DNA of 64,000 nt from assembly GCA_021399435.1 (NCBI GenBank), contig JAJTUP010000003.1, positions 2,775,680 through 2,839,679 on the forward strand, written 5' to 3'. This DNA comes from Diaporthe sp. PMI_573. Lineage: Eukaryota; Ascomycota; Sordariomycetes; Diaporthales; Diaporthaceae. Shown one piece after another: positions 1 through 11,903 of this stretch (positions are counted from its first letter, which is position 1; each line of letters starts with the position of its first letter). The position numbers and the translations under genes were made by a program. The notes under the pieces were generated by a model. That model searched no databases. It saw only the letters and a program-made list of their open reading frames with translations, and was not told where the DNA came from.

Positions 1-3000
1 TACTTTGTATTTCTTGTTATACTTATTAACTATCTCAATCTATATCTCGAGTTTTATGTTTTCTAGTACTGGCTCTAAAAGTAAGATATAAAAAACTAGG
101 TGTTGTTTTATTTTTTAAGGTAGTGAAAGTTTATAGTTAGTGTTTAAGAGTTTCTTTAAGATTTTAAATAGTCTGATCTTCTTGTGATTAAGCTTGTTAC
201 TAGGGTACTTGGTTTTAATATTTTATTAGAAAAGGTAGACTTTATCTCCCTTCTTAAGAATTAGTTCCTTAATTCTTTTCTAGTTTACATACTTAGCTAT
301 TTATTCTTATATAAAAGAAAGTTCTTCTTGAATATCCTTCTAGATTTATTTAATTTGTATTGCTTTTTGTTTTGCTGATTCTATAACTATATTATCTAGT
401 AGGGCTTTGTAATAAGCCTAGGGTTTATATTTATAGATTGTAAAGAAAGGTAATTATTAAGTTGTACTAGTTGTTATGCTGTTGTAGGCAAACTATACTA
501 ATAGTAGTAATTTAACCTAGTTATCCTATAATTGGTTGATGTAATGTTGAAGGTATTGTTCCACAATTTAATTAATTTGCTCTATCTATTTATTTGTTTG
601 CAGGTATACTATGGTTAAGAGCTTGTGTTTTATTCTAAGTTGTTTTATTAGTAACTTCTAGAAGTTTAATGTAAAGAGCTTATCTCTATCTAATATAATT
701 TTATATAGCATTCTGTGATTGCTTATAATAATTTATAAGAACGTGTATACGAGTTCTTCTACTATACTAGCTTCCTTATATAGTATGAAGTATACATACT
801 TACTTAGTCTACAAACTACTACTAGGATGTTGTTAAAGAGTACCTTAGTTAAGGGTTCTCATAAGAGAGATAGCTTGATGATAAAGTCTAGACTAATGGA
901 TGACTATATAGTTATAGGTACTAGTAGGGGCTTTAAAAATCTATATAGTTTGTGTCTAGCTGTCTTGTTCTTGTTATAAGAGTTGTATTACTTAATGATT
1001 TCTTCTATTCTCTATCTAAGGTTTGGGATTTAGTAAGTTTGCTGGATTCTCTTGACTATTACTAATATACCTTAGTGTCTATATACTAGGGCTTTGTATA
1101 TTACCTTGATTAAGTTGTCTTGTTTTTTAGGATTGGTAGGTATTTCTTTAGGTATAGTGTTGACTCTAAATATAGTGTCGAGTTCTTGGTTGAGTATGAG
1201 GCTCCCGTCTTCTTGTGTTTTAAAGATTATCTATTTAGTAGGAGATTCCTTGTTCTAGTGGTCGGGTTACCTGCTAAGAGCGTCTACTTGAGCGTTCTTA
1301 ATTCTATCTATGTATATGACCTTAATGTTAAACTATGAGAGGAATTCTATATATCTGACCTGTCTTTTGTTGAGTTGCTTGGTTATAGTAAAGGTTGTCA
1401 GGTTCTTGTAATTTGTATAGAGCTTGATCTGTTTCTTGGCTCTAATGAGGTAGTGTTGCTATTCCTGAAATATGTACACTATTGCTATAAATTCTTTATC
1501 TGGTGTGGCGTAGCGAGTTTCTAGTCTATTAAATTTCTTACTAAAGTTTGCGATAATGTATACTTGTTTTTGATCATCTCTTTGGGTGAGTTTTCTGCCT
1601 GCTGCGTTGTTAGAGGCGTCCGTGTATATCTTAAATTCCTTAGTAGGATCTGCTTCTTCAAGTACTAGTTCTTTAGTGACTTTGTCCTTGATTTTATTAA
1701 ATGCTTATTAAGTTTCTCTTATCTATTTAAATGTTTGTTCCTTCTTGGTAAGATCTATAAGGGGCTTATAGATACTGTTGTAGTTCTAGATAAACTGTTT
1801 ATAGAAGTTAGTATAGCCTAGGAATGCTCTGACGTCCTTGATGTATGTTGGTATTAGCCATTCCTTGATTGCTTAAACCTTGTCTTTCTACATTTTAATG
1901 AGCCCTGGTTTAATAATGTATTTAAGGTAATCAACCTTCTAAACGTAGAAAAAGCTTTTCTCTAGTTCTACTAGGAGATTTACGTCCTAAAGCTTCTAGA
2001 GTACTAGCTTGATGTATTTTTTATATTTTTTAAGGGTTTGTGAGAAGATAAGGATATTATCTAGGTATATAATAATGATAATGTTAAAGTATTTATATAG
2101 GATATAGTTAATTATTTCCTGGAATAATGCTGGTATATTAGTTAATCTGAAAGGCATGACTGTATATTTATAGTATCTGTAACGTGTTTAAAATACTATT
2201 TTCCATTCTTCTCCTTTCTTTATTTAGATAAGGTTATAGGCTCCTTTAAGGTCGAGGGCCGTAAACTATTATACTCCTTGTAGTTAGTCTTGTAGTTCCT
2301 TAATAAGGGGTAACGGGTATTGATTTTTGATAGTGATGTTGTTAAGCTATTAATAGTCTATATAAAGTCTTAGTTTACTGTTTTTCTTAGGTATAAATAG
2401 GATTAGATATCTTACTAATGATCTTAAAGGTTAAATATATCCCTTCTTAAGGTTTTTATCGAGGTACTCCTTGAGTACCTTGAGTTTTTCTTTATCAAGT
2501 CTATAAATCTTGTAAAACTTTAGTGTCTTTCCTTCTTATATAGGTATCTCGTAGTCCTATTAACTATGTTTAGGGATTCTTATATTAAGTTCCTCCTAAA
2601 ATACTTTTCTAAATTTATAGTATTCTCTTAGTATTTGCTTGAATCTTGCTAGTATGCTTTGTTTCCTACATTAATATAGGTAAAGGAGATATTACTTTAT
2701 CTCCTGTTTGTAAGTAGTACTATGTGTTGATCGACTTTAGCCTTTCCTTGGGGTCTTTGAGTAGTCTAATCCTTCTCTGTTTTTCTAAAGCTGAGTCTCT
2801 TCTTGGCTACTTCTAGAAGTATCTATAGGTTTGTTTAAGCACGTTTCTCTACTATCCTTAGTAACTAAACTCTATCTTGTACTATTAATTACAACCTTCT
2901 TCTAGGGAACAGCATTATCCTAAAAAATCTAGCTAGTAGTCTAATTAATTTGGGGATTTGTAGCCCTTAGCTACGGAAGTCCTAAGATTAGTTTATACTA

Positions 3001-5396
3001 TACTATATCTATGATATCTAGAATTATGGAAGTTTTGTATCCTTAGATTAAGATAGGTAGATAATTAGTCTTTATATTAATTACTTCGTTTCTATATCCT
3101 ACTTCTATACCTTCTACAATACTAAGTCTATAGGGGTCTTCCTTTTAATACTATAGGATCTTATCCCTGTTAATAATTCCTAGTAATATAAAGTTACCCT
3201 AAGTACTACTATCTAATAGTATACTGTATATTTTTCTATTAAGTTCTACTTTTAGTAGAATGTATGTATAGTTACTTGTCTATGTTATATACAGGGACCG
3301 TTGGTCTATAATCAACTATTATCCCTTTATAGGTAATTATTGTCTTTTCTTGATTCTTGTTAGGTCTTGATCTAGGCTTTTATAGTATATTGTTTCCTTG
3401 ATTAGTCATGGTACTAGCTTATTAGCTTGTGTTCCCTGTAAATGGGGTATCTTGATAATCTATAGTTCTAGGGTTATTATCTACCATGTAGGTATTTTAG
3501 CAGGAGCTGAGGGTTTAAGGTAAGAATAATATAGGTCTTTTTCTTGTTATGTTTACTAGGTTTCTAGTAGTAGAGCTTATCTTCCTTATATACTCTAGTG
3601 ATTAGTCCTTTACTAAAGCATTAGGGAAATAGGTTAAACTTAGCTTTCTCTTTAAAGTAAGTATGGTAGAGATTTTAGATATAGGAGGCCTAGGAGATTT
3701 CCTTGTATGCTAGGTGTCCTGGCTATAGGCGTGGTTTGTTACCCGTTTTATATTTCTTAGGTAGTTAGCTAAGTTCCTTGATTACTTGAATTAGTTGGAT
3801 TCCTGTAATAGTGATTCTAGTAGTACTAGTGTCTGGAGTGATAGGGATGCTGCGTTCTAGGTATTTTTCGGGGTTTTTATTGGGGTTTTTAGTAGGGTCT
3901 TTGTTTTGCTTTGTTAGTTGGTCGGTCTGTGGCGGATTGCCTTCTTTTTGGGCATCTTTCTAGGAGTTACTTGCTCTTACGTACTTGTTGCTTAAATAAT
4001 CTAAGTTGCTATTGTTTATTACTATGTTATATAATAGTCCTTGTCTTCCTATTACTAACTATCGTTCCTGCTGAGGCTTTCTGGGAAACCATCTAGAGGC
4101 TTCTTTTCCTGAAAGGTATAGTATATACTGATTATCGAAATAGAAGGTCTAATTAAGGGCTCCGTGTCGTTTATTAATGTCTACTACTTGCTTTAAGATA
4201 GGTAGGTAGTTGTCTAGATCTTCTAATTCCTGCTTATCAGAGTAGATTAGATATTTTACATAGAGGTTAGGTTGATATATATAGTTAGTTCTACCTTCTA
4301 GGTATACTAGGCATTACTTGCTAAGCGAGCAGCTATACTATTAGTATAGTTCTTGTTATTAAGTTATGTTAACTTGTCGTTATTTTTTAGGGACTAGCTT
4401 CTATTATTGTTTCTTTAGCTGGTGGTATTTCCTTGTAAAGTATCTAGGTTTTCCATAGTTATAGTATTCTTTACTAGTTAGTTTTTATTATGCTATGTTA
4501 AGTTCTATAGGGCCTAAATAAGTTCTACTAGCCGTGCTGTTGTAACCTTGTTGGTGTTAAGGTTAATGGTTATTACGGAAGCTACTACTATACTAGTACT
4601 TCCTTCCTGTGTTTAGCTGGTTCCGAGGCTTTTACAAGTTGTTGGGTATTTTATACTATTGTTCCTACCTTTGCTTAAAGAGGTAGTTGTCGATATGTAT
4701 AGCTATAGATATGTATTTAGTAAAGTTATTAGGTTAGTCTAGCTTGGTGATTTTATTCTTAACATCCTCTTTAAGTCCTTTATAGAACTAGCTTATAAGT
4801 GTATCTTCTTTCTAACTGATATGGGTGGTGAGTTGTTTGAAGTAGGCTGTATAGGTTAATGCTGACCTAGTTTGCCTAAGCTATATGAGCTATCTCTTCA
4901 TGGTTCTATCTTTATTAGGGTCTTTAAAAGTATTCTTGAGAGCTTGTTTAAAATAGTCGAAGGTCTTAAAGATTTTCTTAGTATTGTTGTCCTAATCTTT
5001 TCCATTGTTCTCTAGATAGTCCCTTAGGGTGGGCTCAAATTATGTAAGTATGTTTCCTTTAAGGTGATATCTAGTAAAGATAATCTTGTTATAGTAGGTT
5101 TTAAACTAGAGGTAGTTATGCTTAAAGTAGGTATAATATTATATAAGGAACCTCTAGAGGGTTCCCTTATCTCCCTTATAGGGGCTGGGCTTATCTATCT
5201 TGAAAGCCTTGGCTTGCTAGAGGATATAGAGATGTATGATCTCCTACTAGAGTTAGCCAATCTAATTACCCATTTCCTTAATAGGGTTAGCCTTGGTCGG
5301 GGCGACCTAGGAGGTGGTAGGAGTCTGAGGTGCCATTATGTTATTAATATTGTATAGTCAGTAACTACATAGCTATACTAAACAAGAGTCGTTAAA
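1..5396 (-). mobile_element. RIP-degraded Ty3/Gypsy LTR retrotransposon, left end outside window
   Basis: This is an AT-rich block with no usable reading frame on the plus strand. Read on the minus strand it gives gag-pol in the order gag (about 5.3-3.5 kb), protease, reverse transcriptase, RNase H and integrase (below about 1.25 kb). Stops occur throughout, mostly where C-to-T changes would create them. The element therefore runs right to left and its 3' end lies outside the window. A related integrase segment recurs near 44.6-45.5 kb. What is known: Gypsy elements copy through RNA and insert by integrase. What I infer: this copy is dead and was mutated by RIP. Element length cannot be given because the distal LTR is not in the window. 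Confidence 0.85.
1330..2520 (-). pseudogene. Gypsy reverse transcriptase and RNase H remnant
   Basis: Minus-strand translation shows the Ty3/Gypsy polymerase in order: a KLRLYIDY-like segment, a TALDLKGAYNLI-like segment, then YLDNILIFS at about 2,041-2,070. The catalytic YLDD has become YLDN, the change expected from one G-to-A transition. RNase H/connection follows with IYTDASNNAAG, DKEFIAIV and LNKRQVRYIEFLS near 1,335-1,630. Many stops interrupt the frame. It would have been the polymerase of the surrounding retrotransposon. The lost second Asp and the stops make it inactive. Identification as Gypsy rather than Copia rests on domain order and the RNase H signature. Confidence 0.85.
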
Positions 5397-5690
5397 ATAT
5401 AATGATTATACTAAACCTTTGTAGGGTTTAGTAGGTAACCTATAGGGTTTATATTAGTAATATAGCGTAGAGGTGATACTTGACTATATAGTGTAAGATA
5501 CGATGATTCTTTAAGTATGATTACTAGCTATGAGGCTATCTAGTTATTGGACTAAATACTTAGATTGATGACTGAAGAGTCTGTTTTATAAAAGCTATCT
5601 ACTTATGGTGATGACTATATCCTTATATGTTCCGACTCTTTAGTAGCTTGCTAGCTTATAAGGCGAGTCTGCGATCCATGGTGTGAGGCT
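5397..5690 (-). repeat. LTR fragment of the Gypsy element
   Basis: This segment aligns by eye with the solo LTR at 50,476-50,780. Shared stretches include AAAGCTATCTAC and TAGTAGCTTGCTAGCTTATA with scattered transitions. Its right side loses similarity after GTGTGAGGCT, just before the TGTCAC-type LTR terminus, so the tip is missing or rearranged. It lies at the gag side of the minus-strand element and is therefore its upstream LTR. Confidence 0.7.
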
Positions 5691-6299
5691 TGATGGTCTA
5701 CTTGTCGAGCTGGCTTGTCGGGCTTGCAAGCAAGCCTTGCGAGCCTAACCCTAACCCTAGCCTTGGTATGTCTTGCTAACTTCGCCCTTAAGTGCCTGCA
5801 GGGTTGTATCGTGGTATCTGATTCTGATTGCTGGGGTTATCGAAACGGGTCCCCTGGGTGCCATCGTGTTGGTTTATAACAAAAGATAGTGCTAAGGCAG
5901 GCTATATAGAAGAATAAGGTAGTTTATAAGGATTTAGACAAGATTATTAAAGATATTAACAAAAGAATTAAAGATATTAGAAAGTATATTTATAATAATA
6001 ATTAAGGTAAAAAACTTATTTTAGACTCTAAGCTTTATATTTTATAAGGTATATACTAACTTAGTAATTTTCTTGTAGATTTTAAAGATACCTACTAGAT
6101 ACCTTAAGTATAAATTATTTAAGGTAATTATAATAGCTATCTTAGAACCTTATTATCTAAGACTTTATTATATTGGCCTGGTAGTATAGAAGCTTTTATA
6201 TTAAAAGTCTAACTTGAGCTAATACTAAAACACTTTTATTTTTTCTTCTCGTAATAAGTTTATCTATTAGCATTAAGAACCGAATAAAATAGGAAGCAT
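5691..6299. other. Junction DNA with telomere-like repeat; no gene seen
   Basis: Positions 5,640-5,880 are GC-balanced and contain CCTAACCCTAACCCTAG at 5,744-5,760, which is two and a half units of the fungal telomere repeat. On the minus strand a short frame starts at an ATG near 5,862 and stops after about 35 codons; I do not recognise it. From 5,880 the DNA is AT-rich and repetitive, probably more degraded transposon, and it abuts the truncated 3' end of the NACHT pseudogene. Confidence 0.4.
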
Positions 6300-8429
6300 T
6301 ATTAAGCTTAATTTAAAATTAGCTAAATTTGCGGGAATTTTGGGGGGAAGGTAAGTTATTATGGTCCTTTGCAGCCTTGTGAATGGGGTTAGGGTTACAG
6401 CTGGGCCAAAGCATGAATGCTTCTTCTCAATGATGTCGAATGTCAGGTGAAGCCAGAGGTATGTGCGATGCTCCATGCTCGTGAGGCGCTTAGAAATCTT
6501 CCGTTGATCGTCAGCGGCGAAATCGGCCGTGATGTCCGGCACTCTAGCGTCGATGACGAGATCGATATCTCGGCTGATTCGCTCGGACTTGTCGTCACCG
6601 TCAAAGCGCAGATATGCAGTTGCTAGAAATTTCTTAAAGGAATACTCCAGATCTTCATACGGACGGCTGGTGACGATGAACTTGAGTTTGGACGTCCTGC
6701 TCGACATCTCGTCCTGCATGGAGAACCCGTTGAGCTGAGTAATCAGTTGCTGCCTGTCGTCACTGCAGCATTCGTCAAGGGCATCAAGGAGACAAACAAT
6801 TTCTCAAGGATACAAGGATCTAGCGCAGTCTACCAGGATGCGCCATAGCTCAGAGAAGCTTTCGTAAATCTTGTGACTGTTAAGTGTATGTCCGATCAGG
6901 CTACCAGTAGGGTCATGCGTGAAAATCTGGTAGAGTATTGCTCTTCAGGCATCGGTGGCGTGCGTGCGACGTTCATCTCCGTCTTTGAAAAAGAAATAAC
7001 AGACCGTCGAGGTGGTAATGTTTGTAGATAGACGGTTCTCGTCGATCAGAGCTCGCGACAAGACCGACTTTCCGCAACCAGGGCCGGCAGAGAGCCAGAG
7101 AACACTGGAACTGCTGCTGTTTCGCCATTTTCGAAATCTCTCTTCCCGGAAGAACCACTCACATGTGCCTGGGACCCTCTGTCGGTTGAAGTTTCTGTCG
7201 TCTTCGTAGTTCGACTTGAGATCTTGAAGCAGGTCTCTCTCCTTCTGGTCCTCGTAATTTCTCTGGATCTGATTCCCACCCTCTTCGAGAATCTGGCGAA
7301 TTTTATCGAGGATGGTCTGCGACTCGCGCATCACTTGCAGTTGCGTATCCCTACTCTTCTCAATTTCCTCCGCTTCGAGGGGATCGATGCAGCGACGGCA
7401 GCCTTCGTCCAACTTATTAATCTTTTCGATCTTCTCAGTCCAATCGTTCCAACTGGCCATGTTTTGCCGTGCCCGGGAAAGCTGAGCTCTGGAGAGATGG
7501 TATATGACGCGGGCTTGATACTCGATGATGTACGAATAGAGCTTGGCCAAGGGCTCGATGAGGCCTTGGTACTCCTGTCGGTGGTCGGGCCGGAGATACG
7601 TCTTCTCGCAGATTTGCCAATACATTTGGAGATCGCCGATCGAGTTGAAGCCCTCCAGCATGGCCTCGTTCTGGGTCGTGACGCTCATAAGGAGGTATAA
7701 GGGTTAGCAGGGGGTCAGCAGCCGGGAGGGTCACGTACCTACCGGGAGAAGCAAGGAGACACCGGACCATGCCAGCGCAGCGTAAGGCTGAGTGCTCACA
7801 GCAGGCCCGATAACCCGGTCGCTCCAGACGAGGAACTTTGTCAGCCTCTCGGCTTGTTCTCGTATCTTGATGCCCTTGCCTCGGAGCGAGACTCGCCACT
7901 GCTTCTATTCTCGGTCTTCTAGCAGCGCCTTTACGACGGATTCGACCGACTGACGGGTTGAGAGATTTGCACTGGCAGCGGCATCGCCCTGCGAGGAACC
8001 CAGGTGTTTCTTATAGTCTTTCATAAGCTCGCCTTCTCGCTCCTGAACGATCTTGTACGCCCGAGCCCATGGGTCGATGTCGTCGCTCGTCGGGGACGCG
8101 AACGTGTCCGCATCGGCTGGCTGAGCACACGGGCGGGCGGAGGCCAGCGACGTGGGATCGGGGTCGGGAGGCCGTAGAACTGACGCCACGCTATTCTCAG
8201 GCGGCAGCTGGGTCGTCGTCGTCGTCGTAGCAGGCGAGGTTTTGGCGGGTCGTGAAGCTGGCGCGGTGGTCGCAGAGGTCGGGATCGGGTGCGTAGCCGC
8301 AGCCGCAGACAAAGAGGAGGCGCCGCCATCTCCCTTTGGTCCGTCATCGGGCTTTTTCTTACTCTTTCGCGGCAGGAGGTCTTTCCATTTGAAAATACAT
8401 TCCATGTTGTTCTGAAAGCCGAATGGCAA
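6300..8429 (-). pseudogene. NACHT NLR pseudogene (NWD-type N-terminal domain + NACHT), 3'-truncated
   Basis: The start is ATG 8,429 (MPFGFQNNM). A Ser/Thr/Pro-rich leader is followed by the N-terminal domain seen before NACHT in fungal NWD proteins (DPWARAYKIV; AALAWSGVSLLLP), a ~51-55 nt intron near 7,684-7,738, a coiled region, then NACHT with Walker A GPGCGKS and Walker B VCLLDALDECC. The reading frame holds three stops: TAG at 7,905-7,903 after LLEDRE, TGA near 6,945 after ATDA, and TGA near 6,808 just before the Walker B strand. The first two are explained by C-to-T changes. Similarity ends near 6,410 and the last ~35 codons read into AT-rich transposon DNA, so the repeat domain is lost. 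Family role: NTP-driven innate immune or allorecognition sensors. This copy should be non-functional. Confidence 0.8.
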
Positions 8430-10027
8430 GCGGGATGTTGATGGCTGTTTGGCAGCAAGTGGTTGGACATCAACGATTGCGATTCGGCGGTGCCCGACCG
8501 TGCGGCTGAACAGCCTCTGGTGCGCGACGACCGGCCGACCAATGGCACCCTCCCGACAGACATCAACAACTACATTAGTTCACGGGCAGGACGCTCAGCA
8601 GCAAGGGGGTGAAGGCCAATGTCCGCAGTCGCTCTGTGCCATCAAGGCGCCGTGCTGGGATGGCCGGCTCATGACCCCGCGTGTCATAAGGCGAACTGAA
8701 CCGTACGAGCAAGTTCCCAGTGACAGCAAGTGTCGGGGTCGGTCGGGGTTGTCCGTGACGACACGCCTCCCAGGCCAACAGAATCTCGCCGCGCGAAACA
8801 CGTCCCTGTCGGAGGCGTCAGAGGAAATCCCTGCGCGCCGCGTCCCGTCTGTGGGAACGCTGCACATGAACCGCGAGGACCTGTTTGTACAAACTGGCGG
8901 ACGATACCTCGGAACAGATTTGCGGTACCGTCAACGGCGATTCGTGCGTGTAGCTTCCGTGACTGGACCTGGCGAGGAAAGGTTGTGGTGACACCAGCTA
9001 GGATTTTCACTGACGAGACGCAAGCCAACTCGGCCTCGCTACCTCTCGTTTCTGACCTGCACCATCTCTGAGCCGTCTCCCACCCTTATTCGCAACCTCA
9101 GGATATGATTCTGGTAGGAACCCAGAGCAATGTGCGCGAGTCAGTCGCGGCTATCCTCCGCTACCCTGGCAAGCACGGCGCTCGCATGGGCAGTTGGTCG
9201 AAGTCTGGCGCCCTCCATGCTAAACAGGGTTTCGATGCTCTTGCCTTCAATATATATGCAAGCGGTAGATAGTACAACAGGTAAACCACAATGTCCATCC
9301 CTATAACTATAGACTATCCGAATTCAGGTCGTGGCAACAAACATCGCCAATCCTCAGTCAGAAGGCCTAACTCCTTAGTGCCACGCGCTGCTCGAAATGC
9401 GGGGCGCCTGCGAGTTTGGGACTGCTCGTCACATCAAAGCTTGTCATGCATGGTCCAGTGCAATTGACTGAGCGCTGGACGAATGACAAGATAGAAACAG
9501 GTTGCCTGTCCCTTTCGTCTTTTTACCATTTCCCCTATGTTAGCCGTCGTCACACTGCCTGTGCGGCAAATGCCCTTGATTACAATGGTATTGGTCTTGT
9601 TGGCTGTCACCCAAGTGAAGCATGTAGTCGCGACAAGCGGCCAGCCAGAGATGGCGAACGTCAGAGCACCTCTCAAACGCCCCGTCATTCAGGGCAGCTT
9701 TCTAGGCTAGCTCAAGACTCCTTCCAGCTTCAAAGGACCGGTCAACTGCCCGACTGCCTGCAAGATCGGGCGCGGGGTTGACGGGCAGAAATTTCCCTCC
9801 TGCATGGTGTGCGTTGCAAAAACCCACTTCATCGCGAACATCCCTGCTTAGACGGTTCTGCTGCCCCGTCAAGGTCGCCGAGGCTAAACTGCTGGTCCCC
9901 CTTTGAAGTTCGCTTCGGGAATTATAAAGGACAATGGCATTGTACAATTGATGACTTTGGGGGGCAACTTGGTTGTCATCGTATACTCAGCAAGTCGAAA
10001 CGAGTAAAGAGCACCACTCCAACAACC
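8430..10027. other. Intergenic DNA; no gene seen
   Basis: About 1.6 kb of GC-balanced DNA between the divergent NACHT pseudogene and the split HET gene. Several 80-180 codon open frames exist on both strands, but they overlap one another, lack family motifs and show no consistent codon pattern. TATAAAGG at about 9,922 lies some 105 bp upstream of the HET ATG and could be its TATA element. Confidence 0.5.
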
Positions 10028-10053
10028 ATGGCTACACCTGCGAATGAGCCCTA

Positions 10054-10096
10054 ACGTCCCCGGCCCGGCTTCCGCCCCCCCCCTGATTCCGCCCCC
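10054..10096. repeat. Left terminal inverted repeat of pogo element
   Basis: 43 bp, identical to the reverse complement of 11,861-11,903, with a run of nine C in the middle on both sides. It begins directly after the TA at 10,052-10,053. Confidence 0.93.
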
Positions 10097-10137
10097 CCCA
10101 CATCCGCGTTCACGCGTGTACGCGTCTGCCCCCACCC

Positions 10138-10145
10138 TATATAAA
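10138..10145 (+). promoter_or_regulatory. TATA box of the transposase gene
   Basis: TATATAAA lies 70 bp before the transposase ATG and inside the element just past the GC-rich inverted repeat, where a fungal core promoter would be expected. Confidence 0.5.
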
Positions 10146-10214
10146 CTCAACCATATCTTTCCGAGAGAATTTTTTCTGGTCACCAAACTTCTTCCAAGCA
10201 TCAACCTAGTCATC

Positions 10215-11855
10215 ATGAAGCCCTATGGGGAAGCCGAGATCCATGACGCCCTTGTTGCGTGCAGGGATGGAATGCCCGTCAAGCAGGCTTGCAGGACCTG
10301 GCATATCCCCCGTTCCACACTTCGCGATCGCCTCGCCGGCGCGCAAAGTCAGCGCGTTTCTCACGAACCTCAGAGGCCTCTTTCTGATGATCAGGAGGAT
10401 CGATTGGCCCTATTCCTTATCAACCAAAGCAGCTTGGGCCATGCGTTAACTCGCTGGGAAACGAGGGCTCTGGCAGCCCGAATGGCCTCGTCGGGGAAGG
10501 AGGTTGCTCCTCTCGGAAGGAAGTGGCTGAGGGCCTTCCTCCTTCGTTACCCTATCCTCCAAAGCCGTAAGTACCAGCGCGTTGAGGCTAAACGGCTAAG
10601 GGCAGCTACCAAAAAGAACGTTGGGTCGTGGTTTGACTTCATGCAGTTGCCTATCGTGAAGGCAATTAAGCCGGCCAACCGATGGAATGCCGACGAGGGC
10701 GGGCTGATGGAGGGCAAGTCCGAGAAGGCGCTTACAATCGGCTATTCGGAAGGAAGCCAGCTTCTTCAGAAGGACTTTAATTCGAGAGCGTGGACCTTCT
10801 TCCTTGAGTGTATCTCCGCCACGGGCAAGTTCCTCGTCCCACTCGTTATTTTTAAGGGACTCAGCATTCAGCAGCAGTGGTTTCCTATCGCCCTTGAAGA
10901 TCACGAGGGCTGGCAGTTCACGGCGACGAAGAAGGGGTGGATGGAGGAACCTATCGCTATCCACTGGCTTCGGAAGGTCTTCCTTCCTCAAACAGTACCA
11001 GAGGACCCATTAGAATGGCGCCTTCTCGTGATCGATGGGCACCATACACATACAACGGTCGAGTTTATGTGGGAATGCTTCTCGAATAAGGTGTATATCG
11101 TTTTTTTGCCCGCCCATACTTCGCATATGCTGCAACCGCTCGATGTGGCGATCTTCGGCCCTCTAAAGCTCGCATTTAAGAAGCATCTCGATCACCAGGG
11201 AGGGCACGATTCGTCAACAGTCGTGGCAAAGAAACGGTTTCTTTATTGCTATCACAAGGCTCGAATTGACACTTTGACGGAAGCAAATATACGTTCTGGC
11301 TGGCGGGCGACTGGTCTCTGGCCAGTGTCTAAGCATAGGGCACTCGGAAGCCACTTTATCGCCGATAATCGCGAGAAGGAAGCGAGATCGTTGGAATCTG
11401 GCGGTACCAATAGCTCCAGCAGCCATTTCTGCACTGATAAGTGTTTTTGTCGGCCTCGAGGGACCATTTTTGCGACCCCTAAGCGATCTCAAGACCTAAG
11501 GGGTATGGTGGCTCGGTATGCCCGTCAGAAGAATCTCAGCCCCACATCACGACTCCTCTTCAGGAAAATCCTCAAAAGTTGGGACCAGATAGACGTCGAT
11601 CTGACGATGTCCTCACAAAAAGCCCGAGAGTTGGAAGCCCAGATTGAAGCCAGTAGGGTAGTCCGAAGGAAGAAGGTTCAACTTGACCCGAATGAACTTT
11701 TCGCCGATATCGAGGCCATTCGGAGGACTCAGATTGAAGCGGGGGTGGTATCAGAAGAAAGCGACGCTTCAGAAGAGTCGGAAACACCATCGGAAGCGAG
11801 GTCAACTATCGTGGTGGCGGCGTCGTCGGCGACGAGGCGAAGGGGGCGGTCGTGA
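10215..11855 (+). CDS. pogo-family DDE transposase
   Basis: 546 residues from ATG 10,215 (MKPYGEAEIHD). An earlier ATG at 10,044 lies outside the element in host DNA, so it is rejected as the native start. Residues 5-45 form a psq-type helix-turn-helix (ACRTWHIPRSTLRDRL). A CENP-B/Tc5-like second helix region follows (about 55-115, with PLGRKWLRAFLLRYP). The DDE catalytic core has Asp160 (WNADEGG), Asp274 (LLVIDGHHTH) and Asp310 (LQPLDVAIFGPLK), giving the DD35D spacing. A basic, Ser-rich tail ends in RRRGRS. The product would cut the element at its inverted repeats and paste it into TA. No frameshift or stop was seen. The frame sits on the same strand as the HET gene it interrupts, so readthrough from the HET promoter is possible. 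Confidence 0.93.
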   Translation: MKPYGEAEIHDALVACRDGMPVKQACRTWHIPRSTLRDRLAGAQSQRVSHEPQRPLSDDQEDRLALFLINQSSLGHALTRWETRALAARMASSGKEVAPLGRKWLRAFLLRYPILQSRKYQRVEAKRLRAATKKNVGSWFDFMQLPIVKAIKPANRWNADEGGLMEGKSEKALTIGYSEGSQLLQKDFNSRAWTFFLECISATGKFLVPLVIFKGLSIQQQWFPIALEDHEGWQFTATKKGWMEEPIAIHWLRKVFLPQTVPEDPLEWRLLVIDGHHTHTTVEFMWECFSNKVYIVFLPAHTSHMLQPLDVAIFGPLKLAFKKHLDHQGGHDSSTVVAKKRFLYCYHKARIDTLTEANIRSGWRATGLWPVSKHRALGSHFIADNREKEARSLESGGTNSSSSHFCTDKCFCRPRGTIFATPKRSQDLRGMVARYARQKNLSPTSRLLFRKILKSWDQIDVDLTMSSQKARELEAQIEASRVVRRKKVQLDPNELFADIEAIRRTQIEAGVVSEESDASEESETPSEARSTIVVAASSATRRRGRS

Positions 11856-11860
11856 GGGAA

Positions 11861-11903
11861 GGGGGCGGAATCAGGGGGGGGGCGGAAGCCGGGCCGGGGA
11901 CGT
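11861..11903. repeat. Right terminal inverted repeat of pogo element
   Basis: Reverse complement of 10,054-10,096, ending GGGGACGT next to the second TA copy at 11,904-11,905. HET coding resumes at 11,906. Confidence 0.93.

Larger units (their letters stand above)
10054..11903 (+). mobile_element. Intact pogo/Fot-type DNA transposon (Tc1/mariner superfamily)
   Basis: A 1,850-bp element bounded by perfect 43-bp terminal inverted repeats starting ACGTCCCCGGCCCGG and flanked by the TA target duplication at 10,052-10,053 and 11,904-11,905. It carries a TATA box and one uninterrupted transposase gene. Base composition matches the gene islands, not the RIP-mutated repeats, so it looks young or single-copy. 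Related but decayed copies lie at 41.3-49.6 kb and 49.7-50.5 kb. Everything expected of an autonomous element is present; whether it moves is unknown. Confidence 0.92.

Noticed and set aside
719..5357. 60-97 codon plus-strand frames in the first 5.4 kb
   Set aside because: Chance frames in AT-rich DNA; the minus strand shows consistent Gypsy pol homology.
8021..8991. Long frames on both strands around 8.0-9.0 kb
   Set aside because: Arg/Pro-rich or low-complexity translations of GC-rich DNA, mutually overlapping, without family support.
10044..10214. Upstream ATG at 10,044 as transposase start
   Set aside because: It lies in the host HET sequence outside the transposon and the intervening residues are a Pro-rich readthrough of the inverted repeat.
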